DNA of 64,000 bases from Streptomyces uncialis (GTDB taxonomy: Bacteria > Actinomycetota > Actinomycetes > Streptomycetales > Streptomycetaceae), in the NCBI RefSeq assembly GCF_036250755.1, contig NZ_CP109583.1, positions 5,603,501-5,667,500 on the forward strand. The letters are read 5' to 3'. The notes under the pieces are model-generated. The model was not told where the DNA came from and searched no databases. It saw only the letters and a list, made by a program, of their open reading frames with translations. Within the stretch, counting starts at the first letter, position 1; each line of letters begins with the position of its first letter. Made by a program: the position numbers and the translations under genes. Below, in pieces: positions 27,342-34,209 of the stretch.

Positions 27342-28616
27342 TCAGGGTGGTGGTGGCGCGTCCCCGGTACGGGCCTGGCGGGGGAGGTCGAGCGCCACGG
27401 CGGCAGCCGAGTCACAGTACTCCCGCACCGCACTGGTCCGAGCCACCACCCGCCCCCGGTGGACCACGATCCGGCTGTAGGCCAACGACAGCACCCCCGC
27501 CAACCGCTCCCCCCGCACCGCGAGCAACTCCGCCGGGAACCCCGCCTCCACCCGCACCCGCGGCAACCCCATCGCCCCCCGCGCCGCCGAGCACACCGCG
27601 TCGTACGCCTCCTCCGGCCGCAACCCGTGCCGCGACGCCAGCAGATACGCGGCCTCCAGCGGATCACCCCGCCCCACCGGGTTCCCCACGTCCCGCAGCG
27701 CCCCGCTGCCCGCCGCCACCCGCACCCCCGCCGCCCGCAGCAACCGCACCGGCGCCGTCTCCCCGCGCTGCGCGCCCCCGCAGCGCCCCTGCGGCAGACA
27801 CACCACGGTGACCCCGGCAGCCGCGAGCCGGTCCGCGACCCGCCCCGCGGCCTGCTCGGGCAGCCGCGCCAGCCCGCCGCACGGGCCGACGCTCACCCCG
27901 GGCCGCAGCCCGCCCGCCATCGCGGCCAGCCGCGCGAGCCGCGCCGGATCGTCACCGTCGGTGTGCAGATCGACCGCGCAACCGTGCTCCGCCGCCAGTT
28001 CGAGCACGGCTTCCACGTATCCCGTCGGATCGGGGTCGAGGTCGGGGCAGCCGCCCACCACCGACGCGCCCATCTTCACCGCGTCCCGCAGCCCGGCGAG
28101 CCCGTCCGCGCCCGCGGCGCCGGTCAGCAGCCGGGGCATCGCCACCACCGACAGATCGGCGAGCCCCCGCAGCGACCGCCGCGCCTGGAGCACCGCCTCC
28201 AGCGCCCCGAGACCCGGCACGTCCCCGATCCGCACATGCGCGCGCAGCGCCGTCGCCCCGTGCCCGAGCTGGAGCAACGCGGCCTCGGTGGCCCGCCGCT
28301 GGATGTCCTGCACGTCGTACGACTCGGGTCCGTCCGTGTCCGCGGACAGGGCGGTGTCGCTGTGCGCGTGGGGCTCCGCGGGCGCGGGGAGCAGCAGATA
28401 GCCGCCGAGATCGACCCGGGTGGCGCCGGCGGTCAGGCTGCCGGTCGTGCCCACCGCCTCGATGCGTCCCCCGCCGAGCCGTACGTCCACGGTCCTGCCG
28501 TCCACGAGGCGGGCGCCGCACAGCAGCAGTCCCGCGCTGTCGGCCGCCTTGCCGTCGTCGCCGCCGGAGGGCCGGTGGGAACCGGACGACGGCTGCTGCG
28601 GCTGGCTGTCGGACAT
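27342..28616 (-). CDS. Amidohydrolase-superfamily protein, cytosine deaminase-like, key residues missing
   Basis: The 424-residue protein resembles CodA-type amidohydrolases: a small beta domain (GARLVDGRTVDVRLGGGRIE), the first metal pair HAH at residues 83-85 (AEPHAHSDTAL), a barrel, and a returning beta domain. Three expected catalytic positions differ. After H218 the acidic residue is replaced (DLHTDGDD). The next histidine strand reads VSVGPCGGL with no His. The usual Asp of GxDN reads GSGALRD. It may be inactive or act on an unknown substrate. ATG at 28616 follows CAGGAG. Codon use is normal for the region. Confidence 0.75.
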   Translation of the reverse strand: MSDSQPQQPSSGSHRPSGGDDGKAADSAGLLLCGARLVDGRTVDVRLGGGRIEAVGTTGSLTAGATRVDLGGYLLLPAPAEPHAHSDTALSADTDGPESYDVQDIQRRATEAALLQLGHGATALRAHVRIGDVPGLGALEAVLQARRSLRGLADLSVVAMPRLLTGAAGADGLAGLRDAVKMGASVVGGCPDLDPDPTGYVEAVLELAAEHGCAVDLHTDGDDPARLARLAAMAGGLRPGVSVGPCGGLARLPEQAAGRVADRLAAAGVTVVCLPQGRCGGAQRGETAPVRLLRAAGVRVAAGSGALRDVGNPVGRGDPLEAAYLLASRHGLRPEEAYDAVCSAARGAMGLPRVRVEAGFPAELLAVRGERLAGVLSLAYSRIVVHRGRVVARTSAVREYCDSAAAVALDLPRQARTGDAPPPP

Positions 28617-28953
28617 CGCGCTCCTGGGTGCTCGGCTTGCCTGATCACACAGCGTGAGTCGAGCCTAGGACGAGGGCCGGGCCGCTTCACGGAGGAGCGA
28701 AATAGTCGTACTGCTTGTGGTGCGAGCGTGGGTCCCCGTTCCCCGGACCGGGCCGCCGACCTGCGCACCCGTCCCGGCGGGCGTCGCGCGGGCACCCGGT
28801 TCCGGGAGCTGGAACGGGGTGGCCGGGCGCGTTACGGGCGGGCCGCGTGAGGCGCTGCAGGGCCTGGGGGAAAGGGCCTTCTATCCCCCTCGCCGCACTG
28901 CGTGAAACGGATTTGGGCGAACGGTGGGCGAGCGTGTAATGTCTTCATCGCTC
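28617..28953. other. Intergenic region before tRNA-Thr
   Basis: No gene was supported in these 337 bp. The right end contains the likely tRNA promoter (28913-28942). Confidence 0.4.
28913..28942 (+). promoter_or_regulatory. Candidate promoter of the tRNA-Thr/tRNA-Met/rpmG unit
   Basis: TTGGGC (28913-28918) and TAATGT (28937-28942) are separated by 18 bp, with the tRNA starting 12 bases after the -10 box. Confidence 0.5.
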
Positions 28954-29026
28954 GCCCCAATAGCTCAGTCGGTAGAGCGTCTCCATGGTAAGGAGAAGGT
29001 CAACGGTTCGATTCCGTTTTGGGGCT
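28954..29026 (+). tRNA. tRNA-Thr (GGT)
   Basis: A 73-nt cloverleaf: acceptor GCCCCAA / TTGGGGC, D-arm TAGCTCAGTCGGTAGAGC, anticodon stem TCTCC / GGAGA with loop ATGGTAA (GGT), T-arm GGTTCGATTCC. CCA is not encoded. Confidence 0.95.
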
Positions 29027-29075
29027 CTGGTGTGTGAGGTTCCTCTCCCTCGGGTGAGGCCCCGCAGCGCATCTC

Positions 29076-29148
29076 AGCGGTGTAGCTCAGTCGGTAGAGC
29101 AAGCGGCTCATAATCGCTGTGTCACCGGTTCAAGTCCGGTCACCGCTA
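29076..29148 (+). tRNA. tRNA-Met (CAT), elongator type
   Basis: A 73-nt cloverleaf: acceptor AGCGGTG / CACCGCT, anticodon loop CTCATAA (CAT), T-arm GGTTCAAGTCC. The acceptor starts with a normal A-T pair and lacks the initiator's three G-C anticodon-stem pairs, so it is the elongator. Confidence 0.93.
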
Positions 29149-29243
29149 CTGTAAGTAGCCGATTGCGGGGTCGGTCCTTCGATCGGCTACTCTTTCATGC
29201 GTTAGTTCATTTCGTCTCAATCCGTTCGTCAAGGAGCACTCAC

Positions 29244-29408
29244 GTGGCTGCCACCGACGTCCGCCCGAAGATCACGCTGGCCTGCGTGGAGTGCAAGGAG
29301 CGGAACTACATCACCAAGAAGAACCGGCGTAACAACCCGGATCGACTGGAGATGAAGAAGCACTGCCCGCGTTGCAATGCGCACACCGCGCATCGCGAAA
29401 CGCGATAA
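29244..29408 (+). CDS. rpmG: Ribosomal protein L33, zinc-binding form
   Basis: The 54-residue product has both CxxC pairs (CVEC and CPRC) of zinc-ribbon L33, and [23 protein letters not shown] at 29244 follows AAGGAG. It sits just after tRNA-Met and before the dehydratase pair, the same neighbourhood as mycobacterial rpmG2-hadABC. Confidence 0.95.
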   Translation: MAATDVRPKITLACVECKERNYITKKNRRNNPDRLEMKKHCPRCNAHTAHRETR

Positions 29409-29420
29409 CACCAAGGCTCG

Positions 29421-29457
29421 TTCGCGAGGCCGTCCCCACTCGCTGGGGGCGGCCTCG
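29421..29457 (+). terminator. Hairpin after rpmG
   Basis: CGCGAGGCCGTCCCC pairs with GGGGGCGGCCTCGCG over a short loop, giving about 14-15 bp with no strong T run. It probably ends or attenuates the tRNA-rpmG transcript. Confidence 0.7.
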
Positions 29458-29546
29458 CGGCGTTGTGCCCACCAGAAATCTGACAAGTGCGGCTCCGCGG
29501 TGATCATCGGCGCGTACCGCACGGGAAACCAGGAGGTGCCGGGCTC

Positions 29547-29999
29547 ATGGCGCTCGACCAGTCCTTCGTCGGCCGGAGTTACCCGCCCATCGAGCCGTAC
29601 GAAGTGGGCCGGGAGAAGATCCGGGAGTTCGCCGAAGCGGTCGGGGACCCCAACCCCGCGTATCTCGACCCGGCGGCCGCCAGGGCCCTCGGGCACGCCG
29701 ATGTGATCGCCCCGCCGACCTTCGTCTTCGCGATCACCTTCAAGGCCGCGGAGCAGGTCATCCAGGACCCGCAGCTCGGCCTCGACTACAGCCGGGTCGT
29801 GCACGGCGACCAGAAGTTCGCGTACAAGCGCCCGGTACGGGCCGGGGACCGGCTCTCGGTCACCAGCACCATCGAGGGCGTCAAGTCCCTCGCGGGCAAT
29901 GACATCCTGGACATCCGTGGCGAGGTCCATGACGCGGCCGGCGAGCATGTCGTCACCGCCTGGACGAAGCTCGTGTCCCGCGCGGCCCAGGAGGCGTGA
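29547..29999 (+). CDS. MaoC-like dehydratase, HadA-type N-terminal subunit
   Basis: The 150-residue hot-dog-fold protein matches the FAS1-like/HadA half: YPPIEPYEVGREKIREFAEA, VGDPNPAYLDPAAARALGHA, PPTFVFAITF. In mycobacteria HadA is the substrate-holding partner of HadB in 3-hydroxyacyl-ACP/CoA dehydration. ATG at 29547 follows AGGAGG. The partner gene begins three bases after the stop. The Streptomyces substrate is not known. Confidence 0.85.
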   Translation: MALDQSFVGRSYPPIEPYEVGREKIREFAEAVGDPNPAYLDPAAARALGHADVIAPPTFVFAITFKAAEQVIQDPQLGLDYSRVVHGDQKFAYKRPVRAGDRLSVTSTIEGVKSLAGNDILDIRGEVHDAAGEHVVTAWTKLVSRAAQEA

Positions 30000-30001
30000 C
30001 C

Positions 30002-30439
30002 ATGACGAACAGCACCAAGGCACCCGCCTACGACGACGTCGAGGTCGGTACGGAACTCCCCGCGGCGACCTTCCGGGTGACCCGCGACACCCTCGTCCGC
30101 TACGCGGGCGCGTCGGGCGACTTCAACCCGATCCACTGGAACGAGCGCTTCGCGAAGAGTGTCGGCCTCGCCGATGTCATCGCGCACGGCATGTTCACCA
30201 TGGCCGAGGCGATCCGGGTGGTCACCGACTGGACCGGCGACCCCGCTGCCGTCGTCGAGTACGGCGTCCGCTTCACCAGGCCGGTCGTGGTCCCCGACGA
30301 CGACAAGGGCGCCACGATCGAGGTGACCGCGAAGGTCGCCGTCAAGCTGGACGACCACCTGGTCCGCGTCGACCTCACGGCCACCTCCGCCGGCCAGAAG
30401 GTCCTCGGCATGTCCCGCGCAGTCGTCCGCCTCACCTGA
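30002..30439 (+). CDS. MaoC-family dehydratase, HadB-type catalytic subunit
   Basis: The 145-residue product keeps the catalytic hydratase motif (YAGASGDFNPIHWNERFA with the Asp/His pair, and VIAHGMFTMAEAIR). ATG at 30002 is preferred over the GTG at 29996 that overlaps the previous stop, because AGGAGG (29989-29994) is seven bases from the ATG but only one from the GTG. With the preceding gene it should form a HadAB-like heterodimer. Repeat copy 4 begins about five bases after its stop. Confidence 0.87.
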   Translation: MTNSTKAPAYDDVEVGTELPAATFRVTRDTLVRYAGASGDFNPIHWNERFAKSVGLADVIAHGMFTMAEAIRVVTDWTGDPAAVVEYGVRFTRPVVVPDDDKGATIEVTAKVAVKLDDHLVRVDLTATSAGQKVLGMSRAVVRLT

Positions 30440-30443
30440 ACGA

Positions 30444-31600
30444 CCCGCCTTCGCTCGCGCTTCCCAGGTCCGTCCGGCTGGCCGCGCTTGTCCCTGTGCG
30501 GGGCGGACGTGGGGTGCGCAGTTCCCCGCGGGTCGCCTTCGCTCGCGCTTCCCGGGTCTGTCCGGGTGGGCGTACTTGTCCCTGTGTGGGTCGTTCGTGG
30601 GTGCGCAGTTCCCCGCGCCCCTGGATGCTGCCCTCTTGCGGTCGCTCTTCGGGTGCGGGTTGGCCCTCGTTTTCGCGCAGTTCCCCGCGGGTCGCCTTCG
30701 CTCGCGCTTCCCAGGTCTGTCCGGGTGGGCGTACTTGTCCCTGTGCGGGTCGGACGTGGGGTGCGCAGTTCCCCGCGCCCCTGGGTGCTGCCCTCTTGCG
30801 GTCGCTGTTCGGGTGCGGGCCGTCTTCGTTTTGCGCAGTTTCCCGCGGGTCGCCTTCGCTTGCGCTTCCGAGGTCTGTCCGGGTGGGCGTACTTGTCCCT
30901 GTGTGGGTCGTTCGTGGGTGCGCAGTTCCCCGCGCCCCTGGATGCTGCCCTCTTGCGGTCGCTGTTCGGGTGCGGGCCGTCTTCGTTTTGCGCAGTTCCC
31001 CGCGGGTCGCCTTCGCTTGCGCTTCCGAGGTCTGTCCGGCTGGGCGTACTTGTTCCTGTGCGGGCTGTCCGTGGGTGCGCAGTTCCCCGCGCCCCTGGAT
31101 GCTGCCCTCTTGCGGTCGCTCTTTGGGTGCGGGCCGTCTTCGTTTTGCGCAGTTCCCCGCGCCCCTGAAGGGGCGCCCACCTGGGGCTGTTCTCAAGCTG
31201 CGGGTGTGGTCAGGCTGCGGCTGTCATCAGCCCGGGGTCGGGGTTCAAACCACCCTCCTCGCGGACTCGCGCTGCTGCGGGAGGGGGTGGGCGGGAATCT
31301 CTGCTCGCAGACTCCGATGCTCTTCAGTCGAGTCACGGAACGTCGTACCGAGCGTGTCGGATCGAGGACGGAGAATCCCGACCGGCACCGACCCGAAGAA
31401 CCGGCCGGACGCGCCCCAAAGGGGCGCGGGGAACTGCGCGAAACCACCGAGCGACGGCACAGGAACGAAGTGCGCCCACCCGGACGGACCTCGGAAGCGC
31501 AAGCGAAGGCGACCCGCGGGGAACCGCAAAACCACCGAGCGACGGCACAGAATCAAGCGCGCCCAGCACAGGAAACCCAGGCGGGGGCAAGCAAGGCAGG
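30444..31600. repeat. Composite palindromic repeat element, copy 4 (longest)
   Basis: Nine GCGCAGTTCCCCGCG units start at 30516, 30603, 30675, 30763, 30833, 30920, 30990, 31077 and 31147, so spacing alternates about 87 and 70-72 bp: two unit types repeated four times. A 114-bp core in plus orientation (31288-31401) follows, then a right arm with an inverted unit near 31420 and the exit end GAAGCGCAAGCGAAGGCGAC at about 31494. Between hadB and murB there is nothing else except the murB promoter. Confidence 0.9.
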
Positions 31601-31644
31601 GCCACAGGCCGGTGCCCCTGCCAAGGGCGCCCAGGTGCGGACCG

Positions 31645-31650
31645 TACGCT
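31645..31650 (+). promoter_or_regulatory. Candidate -10 box for a leaderless murB transcript
   Basis: TACGCT lies exactly seven bases before the murB GTG, which would place the transcription start at or next to the start codon. The -35 region is weak. Confidence 0.4.
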
Positions 31651-31657
31651 GGGAACC

Positions 31658-32713
31658 GTGCCCGAACTCCACGACACCCCCCTGGCCCCGCTGACCACGT
31701 TCCGCCTCGGCGGCCCCGCCGACCGGCTGATCACCGCGACCACCGACGCGGAGCTCATCGCAGCCGTCCGCGCCGCCGACGACTCCGGCACCCCCCTGCT
31801 GCTCATCGGCGGCGGCAGCAACCTGGTGATCGGGGACAAGGGCTTCGCCGGTACCGCCGTCCGGATCGCGACCACCGGCTTCGCCCTGGACGGCGACCGG
31901 CTGGAACTCGCCGCGGGCGAGGTCTGGACGGACGCCGTCGCCCGGGTCGCCGCCGCGGGCCTCGCCGGGATCGAATGCCTCGCCGGCATCCCCGGCTCCG
32001 CAGGCGCGACCCCGATCCAGAACGTCGGCGCGTACGGCCAGGAGGTCTCCACGACGGTCACCGAGGTCGTCGCGTACGACCGCCGGGCCCGCGGGACCGT
32101 CGTCCTCGACAACGCCGCGTGCGCCTTCTCCTACCGGCACAGCCGGTTCAAGGCCGACCCCGAGCGGTACGTCGTCCTGCGTGTCCGCTTCGCGCTGGAG
32201 GACGCGGACGGCCTGTCCGCGCCCGTCCGGTACGCCGAGACCGCCCGGGTCCTCGGCGTGGAGGTGGGGGACCGGGTGCCCCTGGACCGCGCCCGCGACA
32301 CCGTGCTGAAGCTCCGCGCGGGCAAGGGCATGGTCCTCGACCCCGAGGACCACGACACCTGGTCCGCCGGATCGTTCTTCACCAACCCGATCCTCACCGA
32401 ACCGGAGTTCGCCGCGTTCCGTGAGCGCGCCGCCGCCCGGCTCGGTCCGGACGCCGTCCCGCCCGCGTACCCGGCGGGCGAGGGCCGGACGAAGACGTCC
32501 GCCGCCTGGCTGATCGACCGCGCCGGGTTCACCAAGGGCTACGGGACGGGGGCCGCCCGTATCTCCGGCAAGCACACCCTCGCCCTCACCAACCGGGGCG
32601 CGGCGACCACCGAGGACCTGCTGACCCTGGCCCGCGAGGTGGTCACCGGGGTCCGGGACGCGTTCGGCGTCACCCTCGTCAACGAACCCGTCATGGTCGG
32701 CGTCGAACTGTAG
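31658..32713 (+). CDS. murB: UDP-N-acetylenolpyruvoylglucosamine reductase
   Basis: MurB uses NADPH and FAD to form UDP-MurNAc for peptidoglycan. The 351-residue product shows FAD-binding GGGSNLVIGDKGFAGTAVRI and GIPGSAGATPIQNVGAYGQE, then AFSYRHSRFK, AGSFFTNPIL with the catalytic Ser, and a closing Glu in NEPVMVGVEL. GTG at 31658 has only a poor ribosome site, in keeping with leaderless initiation. Confidence 0.95.
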   Translation: MPELHDTPLAPLTTFRLGGPADRLITATTDAELIAAVRAADDSGTPLLLIGGGSNLVIGDKGFAGTAVRIATTGFALDGDRLELAAGEVWTDAVARVAAAGLAGIECLAGIPGSAGATPIQNVGAYGQEVSTTVTEVVAYDRRARGTVVLDNAACAFSYRHSRFKADPERYVVLRVRFALEDADGLSAPVRYAETARVLGVEVGDRVPLDRARDTVLKLRAGKGMVLDPEDHDTWSAGSFFTNPILTEPEFAAFRERAAARLGPDAVPPAYPAGEGRTKTSAAWLIDRAGFTKGYGTGAARISGKHTLALTNRGAATTEDLLTLAREVVTGVRDAFGVTLVNEPVMVGVEL

Positions 32714-32733
32714 AACCCACCAGAACAGCCAAA

Positions 32734-32787
32734 GCAGGCAGAACAGCAGGCAGAACAGCAGGCAGAACAGCAGGCAGAACAGCAGGC
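32734..32787. repeat. 12-bp tandem repeat
   Basis: GCAGGCAGAACA is repeated four times perfectly (32734-32781) with a partial fifth unit, 20 bp after the murB stop. The unit is a multiple of three but no gene is supported in either strand. Confidence 0.9.
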
Positions 32788-32961
32788 GGACAAGCCGGAG
32801 GGCGGGCCCCGAACAGGACCCGCCCCCCGCCACACACCCCGCCGAACGCCACACACCCCGCCGAACGCCCCCGCCCCGGGCCGGAGCCCAGGAGGACCGC
32901 CCGGCGCCCCCGCGCCCCCGCGCCCCCCGCGCCCCCGGGGCCCCAGGCCCCCGTCCCGTCC

Positions 32962-33672
32962 TCACACGCCGCGCGACGCCCTCGCCGCGACCGCCGACAC
33001 CCACAGCATCGCGGTGATCGCCCCGACCGCCAGCGTCAGCGTCCCGGCCGTGCCGCCCGCCATCGCCCAGCCGTTGCCGAGCAGCAGCGCCGTCCCCGCG
33101 ACCAGCGACAGCACGGCCTCGGCGGACCGGCCGGCCCGGCGGAAGTGCCTCACCAGGACGTAGTTCGCCGCGATCAGCGAGAAGAACGCGACCGACCCGG
33201 CGGCCATGTGCCCGATGCTCGCCCCGGACAGCGACGCGGGCGTTCCCTCCGGGGTGCCGGCCGGGAATCCGTCGGCCGGGTCCATGACGAACACACCCGC
33301 CGCGATCATGGCGATCCCGTTGACCAGCAGCAGCCGGGGCACCCATACCCCGCCGGGCGTTCCCCGCAGCGCCCGGCGCATCCCCACCGCACCCGCCATG
33401 GCGAGCACTCCCACGACGACGAACGTCGTGATCTGGAGCCAGCCGAGCGAGCCGTTGCTCAGCACGCTCAGCGGATGACGGGTGATGTCGAAGCCGTCCC
33501 GGGTAGCGGCCTGGGTCAGGGCGGAGACCGCCCACAGCGGTGCGGACACCGCCCCCGCCACCAGCAGCCGCCGGGCGACGGAAGCACCGGCGTACCGGCG
33601 GGCCGGGGCGGACGGGCCGGACGCGGAGGAAACGGAGCCGGTGGAGGCGGAGGGGATGTGCGTGGCGGTCAT
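32962..33672 (-). CDS. DUF998-family membrane protein
   Basis: The 236-residue protein has a Ser/Ala-rich N-terminus and six hydrophobic helices, with the DUF998 marks TRDGFDITRHPLSVLSNG after helix 1 and MDPADGFPAGTPEGTPASLS between helices 3 and 4. Its function is unknown. ATG at 33672 has GAAGGG upstream. It is divergent from the DGPF/sigma-factor operon across a 200-bp region with a strong palindrome (33772-33805), so shared control is likely. Confidence 0.85.
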   Translation of the reverse strand: MTATHIPSASTGSVSSASGPSAPARRYAGASVARRLLVAGAVSAPLWAVSALTQAATRDGFDITRHPLSVLSNGSLGWLQITTFVVVGVLAMAGAVGMRRALRGTPGGVWVPRLLLVNGIAMIAAGVFVMDPADGFPAGTPEGTPASLSGASIGHMAAGSVAFFSLIAANYVLVRHFRRAGRSAEAVLSLVAGTALLLGNGWAMAGGTAGTLTLAVGAITAMLWVSAVAARASRGV

Positions 33673-33771
33673 GACGTGCCCTTCTCGGTTCTCGGACCCG
33701 GGCCGCCGGTCGGTGGACCGGGTTCCGGTGAGCCTGCCGTCGGGGTGGGCTCGCTGACACGTCGAACGCTA

Positions 33772-33805
33772 ATGTGACAGGGAACGCCGCCATTCCCTGT
33801 CACAT
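33772..33805. promoter_or_regulatory. 13-bp inverted repeat between divergent genes, probable operator
   Basis: ATGTGACAGGGAA (33772-33784) is the exact reverse complement of TTCCCTGTCACAT (33793-33805), with an 8-bp spacer. It lies 68 bp before the DGPF-protein start and 100 bp before the divergent DUF998 start. No T run follows, so a terminator is less likely. A near-match to the -35 motif I recall for ECF42 sigma factors (TGTCGA), cGTCGA, is at 33760-33765. Confidence 0.6.
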
Positions 33806-33872
33806 CGACGGAACGACGTGTGGGCAGAGCAACCGGAACAGACTCCGGGGCAAGCAGAGAAGAGAGATCCTC

Positions 33873-34196
33873 ATGCGCTACCTGATGACCACCAAGGCGT
33901 CCTCCTCCGTCCCCGACGAGAAGCTGTTCCAGGAGATGGCGGCGTTCGTCGAGGAGCTCACCGCCTCCGGTGCCCTGCTGGCGACCGGCGGCCTCGCCCC
34001 CGAGGGCATCCGCCTCGTCTCGTCCGGCGACGAGATCACCGTGACGGACGGCCCCTTCACCGAGGCCAAGGAAGCGGTGGCCGGCTTCGCGCTGGTGGAG
34101 GTCCGCACCAAGGAGGAGGCCGTGGAGCTGGGCCGCCGCTTCCGCCGGATCGTCGGCGACGGCGAGAGCGTGATCCAGCAGGTCTTCGGCCAGTGA
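33873..34196 (+). CDS. DGPF/YciI-related protein, partner of an ECF42 sigma factor
   Basis: The 107-residue protein is of the YCII/DGPF type (MRYLMTTKASSSVPDEKLF; the name-giving motif is in VTDGPFTEAKEAVAGFALVE). DGPF genes are regularly found next to ECF42 sigma factor genes and, in S. venezuelae, are their targets. The next gene is such a sigma factor, 13 bases downstream. The ATG at 33873 has AGAGAGA upstream. Biochemical function is unknown. Confidence 0.87.
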   Translation: MRYLMTTKASSSVPDEKLFQEMAAFVEELTASGALLATGGLAPEGIRLVSSGDEITVTDGPFTEAKEAVAGFALVEVRTKEEAVELGRRFRRIVGDGESVIQQVFGQ

Positions 34197-34209
34197 CGGC
34201 CGCCCGCCG

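Noticed and set aside
30516..31161. Regularly spaced repeats resembling a CRISPR array
   Set aside because: The spacers are themselves repeated, spacing alternates between two lengths, and there are no cas genes.
30432..31196. Long Arg/Pro/Gly-rich open frames inside the repeat elements
   Set aside because: The peptides only restate the repeat units in several frames of both strands; no ribosome sites or domains are visible.
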